From: Thiobacillus sp.
GTDB lineage: Bacteria; Pseudomonadota; Gammaproteobacteria; Burkholderiales; Thiobacillaceae
Assembly: GCA_030679915.1 (NCBI GenBank)
Contig: JAUXRY010000038.1
Span: 1 to 64,000, forward strand
Direction: 5' to 3'
DNA: 64,000 nucleotides
Translations under genes and position numbers: made by a program
In this document: positions 60,563 to 64,000 of the stretch, piece after piece
How positions within the stretch are numbered: the stretch's first letter is position 1
How the letters are laid out: every line of letters begins with the position of its first letter
Notes under the pieces: model-generated
The model's input: only the letters and a program-made list of their open reading frames with translations
What the model was told of the DNA's origin: nothing
Database searches by the model: none

Positions 60563-63334
60563 CTAATGTGCGGCTTCCCAGTTGGCCCCTTCGCCCATCC
60601 CTACGCGTAACGGGACTTTGAGTTCGGCGACATTGCACATCAATCCGGGCAGTTCGGCGCGTACGCGGTCGAGCTCTTTCTCAGGCACTTCGAGTATCAG
60701 TTCGTCGTGGACCTGAAGCAACAGGCGGCTGGCCAGCTTCTCGCGGTCGAGCCAGCCTTGCACGGCGATCATTGCCAGCTTGATGAGGTCGGCGGCGGTG
60801 CCTTGCATCGGCGCATTGATGGCGGCGCGCTCGGCGCCCTGGCGGCGCTGCGGGTTTTTGGCGTTGATCTCGGGCAAATACAGCCGGCGACCGAAAACGG
60901 TTTCAACGTAGCCTTGCTGGCGCGCGGTTTCGCGGGTGCGCTGCATGTAATCGGCCACGCCGGGATAGCGCGCAAAGTAGCGATCGATATAAGCCTGCGC
61001 TGCCGAGCGATCCAGGTTGAGTTGACCGGCCAGGCCAAACGCCGACATGCCGTAGATCAAGCCAAAGTTGATCACCTTGGCCATACGGCGTTGGTCGGAG
61101 CTGACCTCTTCCAGCGAGGCGCCGAACACTTCGGCGGCGGTGGCGGTGTGGATGTCGAGGTCGTTGGCGAACGCGTTGAGCAAGCCGGGGTCGTCGGACA
61201 AGTGCGCCATGATGCGCAACTCGATTTGCGAATAGTCGGCCGACATCAGCAGATGTCCCGGCGGCGCGATGAAGGCTTCGCGGATGCGGCGGCCTTCGGC
61301 GGTGCGGGCCGGAATGTTCTGCAGATTGGGGTCGGCGCTCGACAGTCGCCCGGTAACAGCGGTGGCTTGCGAATAGCTGGTGTGTACCCGCCCGGTTTTA
61401 GGATGCACCATCAACGGCAGCTTGTCGGTGTAGGTCGACTTCAACTTGGCCATGCCGCGATAGTCGAGAATCGCCCGCGCGATCGGGTGGTCGAGCGCCA
61501 GTTGCTCCAGCGTGTCCTCATCGGTGGACGGCGCGCCCCCCGGGGTTTTCTTGACGACCGGCAAGCCTGTCTGGGTGAAAGGGATGTCGCCGATCTGCTT
61601 GGGCGAGCTAAGGTTGAACGGCTGGCCGGCTTCCTGATAGGCGCGCTGTTCCAGCTCCAGCATCTTCTTGCCGAGCTCACCGCTCTGGATGGCGAGCAGG
61701 TTGCGGTCGAGCAAAATGCCGTTGCGTTCCATCCGGAACAGGATCGCGGCCACCGGCAGCTCGATTTGTCGATACACATACTCGAGCTTGTCCGATGCGG
61801 TAATCTGCGGTGCCAGCGCATCGCGCACGCGCAGGGTGACGTCGGCGTCCTCCGCGGCATATTCGCCGGCTTGTTCGATCGCCACCTGCTCAAAGCCGAT
61901 ACGCGAGGCACCCTTGCCGGTGACGTCGTCGTAGCTGATCGTCGCCAGTCCGACATGGCGCGTGGTCAGGCTGCCGAGTTCGTGCGGCTGGTGCGCTTCC
62001 AGCACGTAGGACTGCAACAGCGTGTCGTCCAGTACGCCGCTGTGTTCGATGCCACCCAGGGTGATGCCGTAGTTGGCAAATATGTGGCGGTCGTATTTGA
62101 GGTGCTGGCCGATGATCTTGGGCGCGGGGTTTTCCAGCAAGGGCTTGAGTTTGGCCAGCGTGGCGTCGCGGTCCAACTGCTCGGGTGCGCCGGCGTAGTG
62201 GTGTGCCAGCGGCACATAGGCGGCGACGCCGGCTTCGGTCGCGAACGAAATGCCGACCAACTCGGCTTGCATGGCGTTGAGGCCGGTGGTTTCGGTATCG
62301 AGCGCAAACGCAGGCGTGGCATCCAATTTGGCGATCCAGGCATCGAGCGCGGCTTCGGTCAGAAGGGTTTCGTAGTGCGCGCGATGGTCGCCGCTATTGT
62401 CCTGTTCGGGCTCGGCTGGCGCTTCGGTGCCGGCCGCGTCGAGTTCGCGCAGCCAAGCGCGAAACACGTACCGCTCGAACAGCGGGCGCAGGGTGTCCAC
62501 GTCGCGCGGTTGCAGCGTCAGGCTGTCGAGTTCGAACGGTAGGTCCACATCGGTCTTGATGGTGATCAAGGCACGCGCTTGCGGCAACCAGTCCAGCGCA
62601 TTGCGCAGGTTGTCACCGACCACACCCTTGATCGCGTCGACGTGGGCAACCAGGTTGTCGAGCGAGTCGTATTCGGTGAGCCACTTTACGGCGGTTTTGG
62701 GGCCGCACTTGGGCACGCCGGGGACGTTGTCCACGGTGTCGCCGATCAGGGTCAGGTAATCGATGATGCGGTTGGGCGGCACGCCGAATTTGGAGGCCAC
62801 ACCCGCTTCGTCGAGCGTTTCATCGCTCATGGTGTTGACCAGCGTGACGTGGTCGTTGACCAGCTGCGCCATGTCCTTGTCGCCGGTGGAGACAATGCTG
62901 CAGATGTTCTGTTTGGCGGCTTCCACCACCAGGGTGCCGATGACGTCATCGGCCTCGACGCCATCGACCACGATCAGCGGCCAGCCTTCGGCGCGGATCG
63001 CGGTATGCAAGGGTTCGATCTGGCTGCGTAAATCGTCCGGCATCGGCGGGCGTGTCGCCTTGTATTCAGGGTAGAGATCGTCACGGAAGGTTTTACCCTT
63101 TGCGTCGAAAATGCAGGCGATATAATCGGCTGCATGGTCGCGACGCAGTTTGTGCAGCATGGACAACACGCCCTTGATCGCATTGGTCGGCTCACCCGCC
63201 GGATTGCGCAAATCGGGCAGCGCATGAAACGCGCGGTAAAGATAGGACGAGCCATCCACCAATAGCAGGGTTTTTCTGGACGGGCTTACACTGGCTGGAT
63301 TGACACTGGGCTGATTCAATTTAGAAGCACTCAC
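60563..63334 (-). CDS. polA: DNA polymerase I
   Basis: The frame is open far upstream into the divergent gene, so the start is uncertain. GTG at 63334 gives 923 residues, the usual length, and lies just before the conserved TLLLVDGSSYLYRAFHALP. Domains: 5'-3' exonuclease (1-300), 3'-5' exonuclease with an intact DxE (FALDTETTGL) and polymerase (SADYSQIELRIMAHLS, RRMAKVINFGLIYG, QVHDELILEVP). The proofreading site is kept. The ribosome site is weak, so a later start is possible. Confidence 0.93.
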   Translation of the reverse strand: MSASKLNQPSVNPASVSPSRKTLLLVDGSSYLYRAFHALPDLRNPAGEPTNAIKGVLSMLHKLRRDHAADYIACIFDAKGKTFRDDLYPEYKATRPPMPDDLRSQIEPLHTAIRAEGWPLIVVDGVEADDVIGTLVVEAAKQNICSIVSTGDKDMAQLVNDHVTLVNTMSDETLDEAGVASKFGVPPNRIIDYLTLIGDTVDNVPGVPKCGPKTAVKWLTEYDSLDNLVAHVDAIKGVVGDNLRNALDWLPQARALITIKTDVDLPFELDSLTLQPRDVDTLRPLFERYVFRAWLRELDAAGTEAPAEPEQDNSGDHRAHYETLLTEAALDAWIAKLDATPAFALDTETTGLNAMQAELVGISFATEAGVAAYVPLAHHYAGAPEQLDRDATLAKLKPLLENPAPKIIGQHLKYDRHIFANYGITLGGIEHSGVLDDTLLQSYVLEAHQPHELGSLTTRHVGLATISYDDVTGKGASRIGFEQVAIEQAGEYAAEDADVTLRVRDALAPQITASDKLEYVYRQIELPVAAILFRMERNGILLDRNLLAIQSGELGKKMLELEQRAYQEAGQPFNLSSPKQIGDIPFTQTGLPVVKKTPGGAPSTDEDTLEQLALDHPIARAILDYRGMAKLKSTYTDKLPLMVHPKTGRVHTSYSQATAVTGRLSSADPNLQNIPARTAEGRRIREAFIAPPGHLLMSADYSQIELRIMAHLSDDPGLLNAFANDLDIHTATAAEVFGASLEEVSSDQRRMAKVINFGLIYGMSAFGLAGQLNLDRSAAQAYIDRYFARYPGVADYMQRTRETARQQGYVETVFGRRLYLPEINAKNPQRRQGAERAAINAPMQGTAADLIKLAMIAVQGWLDREKLASRLLLQVHDELILEVPEKELDRVRAELPGLMCNVAELKVPLRVGMGEGANWEAAH

Positions 63335-63346
63335 GAGGCGCACAGC

Positions 63347-64000
63347 ATGCACTTGGATAAAATACCGATTTCCGCAGACCCGGCGCGTACCGCCGAAAAT
63401 GACTACTCGGCGCGCGAATCGTGGCGGATGCTGGGGATTATGGCAGAGTTCGTCGAAGCAACCGAGCGGCTGGCGTCCATCCGCCCGGCCGTTTCGATCT
63501 TCGGCAGCGCGCGGACTTCTCCCGACCACGCCTATTACATGCTGACCGAAGAAATCGCACGCAAGCTGTCCGATTCCGGGTTTTCGGTCATTTCCGGCGG
63601 CGGCCCCGGCATCATGGAAGCCGCCAACAAGGGCGCGTATTTTGGCAAGTCGCCGAGCATAGGCCTCAACATCCAGCTGCCCCATGAACAAAGCGGCAAC
63701 CCCTATCAGGACATCAGCCAGACCTTCAAGCATTTCTTTGCGCGCAAGGTCATGTTCGTCAAATTCGCGGCGGCCTATGTGGTCATGCCCGGCGGCTTCG
63801 GCACGCTGGACGAACTGTCCGAAGCGCTGACCCTGATCCAGACCGGAAAAATCCCGCGCATTCCCATCATTCTGGTGGGAGCCAGCTTCTGGAGCGGGCT
63901 GATCGAGTGGTTCAAGGCCACCCTGACCGAAGAGGGCATGATTGCGGCCGAGGATATCGATTTGATGCAGATTATTGATAGCCCTCAGGAAGTGGTCGAC
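63347..64000 (+). CDS. LOG-family (TIGR00730) protein, partial at the window end
   Basis: 218 codons without a stop before the edge. It shows the nucleotide-binding SGGGPGIMEAANKGA and the PGGFGTLDELSEAL motif (PGGxGTxxE) of the LOG/cytokinin-riboside phosphoribohydrolase family, formerly annotated lysine decarboxylase. An N-terminal extension of about 40 residues precedes it. It probably hydrolyses nucleoside 5'-monophosphates to the base and ribose-5-phosphate. Start ATG 63347 lies only 12 bp from the chosen polA start, so the two share a very small divergent region. Confidence 0.85.
   Translation, partial: MHLDKIPISADPARTAENDYSARESWRMLGIMAEFVEATERLASIRPAVSIFGSARTSPDHAYYMLTEEIARKLSDSGFSVISGGGPGIMEAANKGAYFGKSPSIGLNIQLPHEQSGNPYQDISQTFKHFFARKVMFVKFAAAYVVMPGGFGTLDELSEALTLIQTGKIPRIPIILVGASFWSGLIEWFKATLTEEGMIAAEDIDLMQIIDSPQEVVD

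Noticed and set aside
60707-62542. 611-aa plus-strand ORF across polA
   Set aside because: Antisense frame; polA domains on the minus strand account for the sequence.
1-64000. tRNA or rRNA genes
   Set aside because: No cloverleaf with a T-loop signature and no rRNA-like block was recognised by eye; a tRNA scan would settle it.

Overview
The window looks like chromosome of a sulfur-oxidising betaproteobacterium (Nitrosomonadales; Thiobacillus/Sulfuricella/Sulfuriferula-like). The main reason is a complete oxidative-type reverse dissimilatory sulfite reductase cluster, dsrABEFHCMKLJOPN-dsrR-cysG (25.9-40.1 kb), including dsrL and dsrEFH, which are typical of sulfur oxidisers. The housekeeping neighbours (glnA-ntrBC, hemA-prfA-prmC, purHD, dusB-fis, polA) and the high GC agree. 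I cannot name a species from sequence alone.

Region by region: (1) 0-1 kb: an AT-rich foreign ORF bracketed by a 12-bp inverted repeat. (2) 1-10 kb: an EAL phosphodiesterase, a class V aminotransferase, the overlapping chain mgtE-msbA-ttcA, and aroE-mtgA. (3) 10-15 kb: the nitrogen module glnA and ntrBC, with sigma-54 promoters and a tandem pair of NtrC sites before glnA. (4) 15.3-18.4 kb: an HPr-rel-A type cluster (PqqD-like, HprK-like kinase, nucleotidyltransferase, Tat-like exported protein). (5) 18.5-25.5 kb, minus strand: prmC, prfA, hemA, then a sulfur-related group leading up to the dsr promoter. That group holds a TauD-like dioxygenase, an unknown 206-aa protein, a mercaptopyruvate sulfurtransferase, a DsrC paralogue lacking its terminal cysteine, an orphan Cas6/Cmx6-like protein and a 73-aa protein. 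(6) 25.5-40.1 kb: the dsr cluster, with a promoter embedded in a 50-bp dyad, intercistronic hairpins and a terminal siroheme synthase gene. (7) 40.1-49.4 kb: a chromosomal integron. A full intI (plus strand) sits beside attI, and a cassette array reads left on the minus strand (membrane coiled-coil protein, BrnT-like protein, CPA2 antiporter). The array is interrupted by IS630, IS1182, a MITE-like element and a decayed IS91-like element. A second attI with a truncated intI lies at 49.2-49.4 kb. (8) 49.4-64 kb: a NarX/NarL-like two-component pair, an unusual class A PBP, hemF, purD, purH-fis-dusB, mscL, polA and a partial LOG-family gene.

How it fits together: DsrEFH and DsrC relay persulfide sulfur to DsrAB. 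The DsrMKJOP membrane complex takes electrons from the DsrC trisulfide/disulfide cycle, and DsrL links the reaction to NAD(P). CysG and DsrN serve siroheme formation and amidation. The minus-strand group opposite dsrA probably belongs to the same sulfur economy, but the roles of its Cas6-like, 206-aa and 73-aa members are unknown. No CRISPR array, rRNA or tRNA was recognised.
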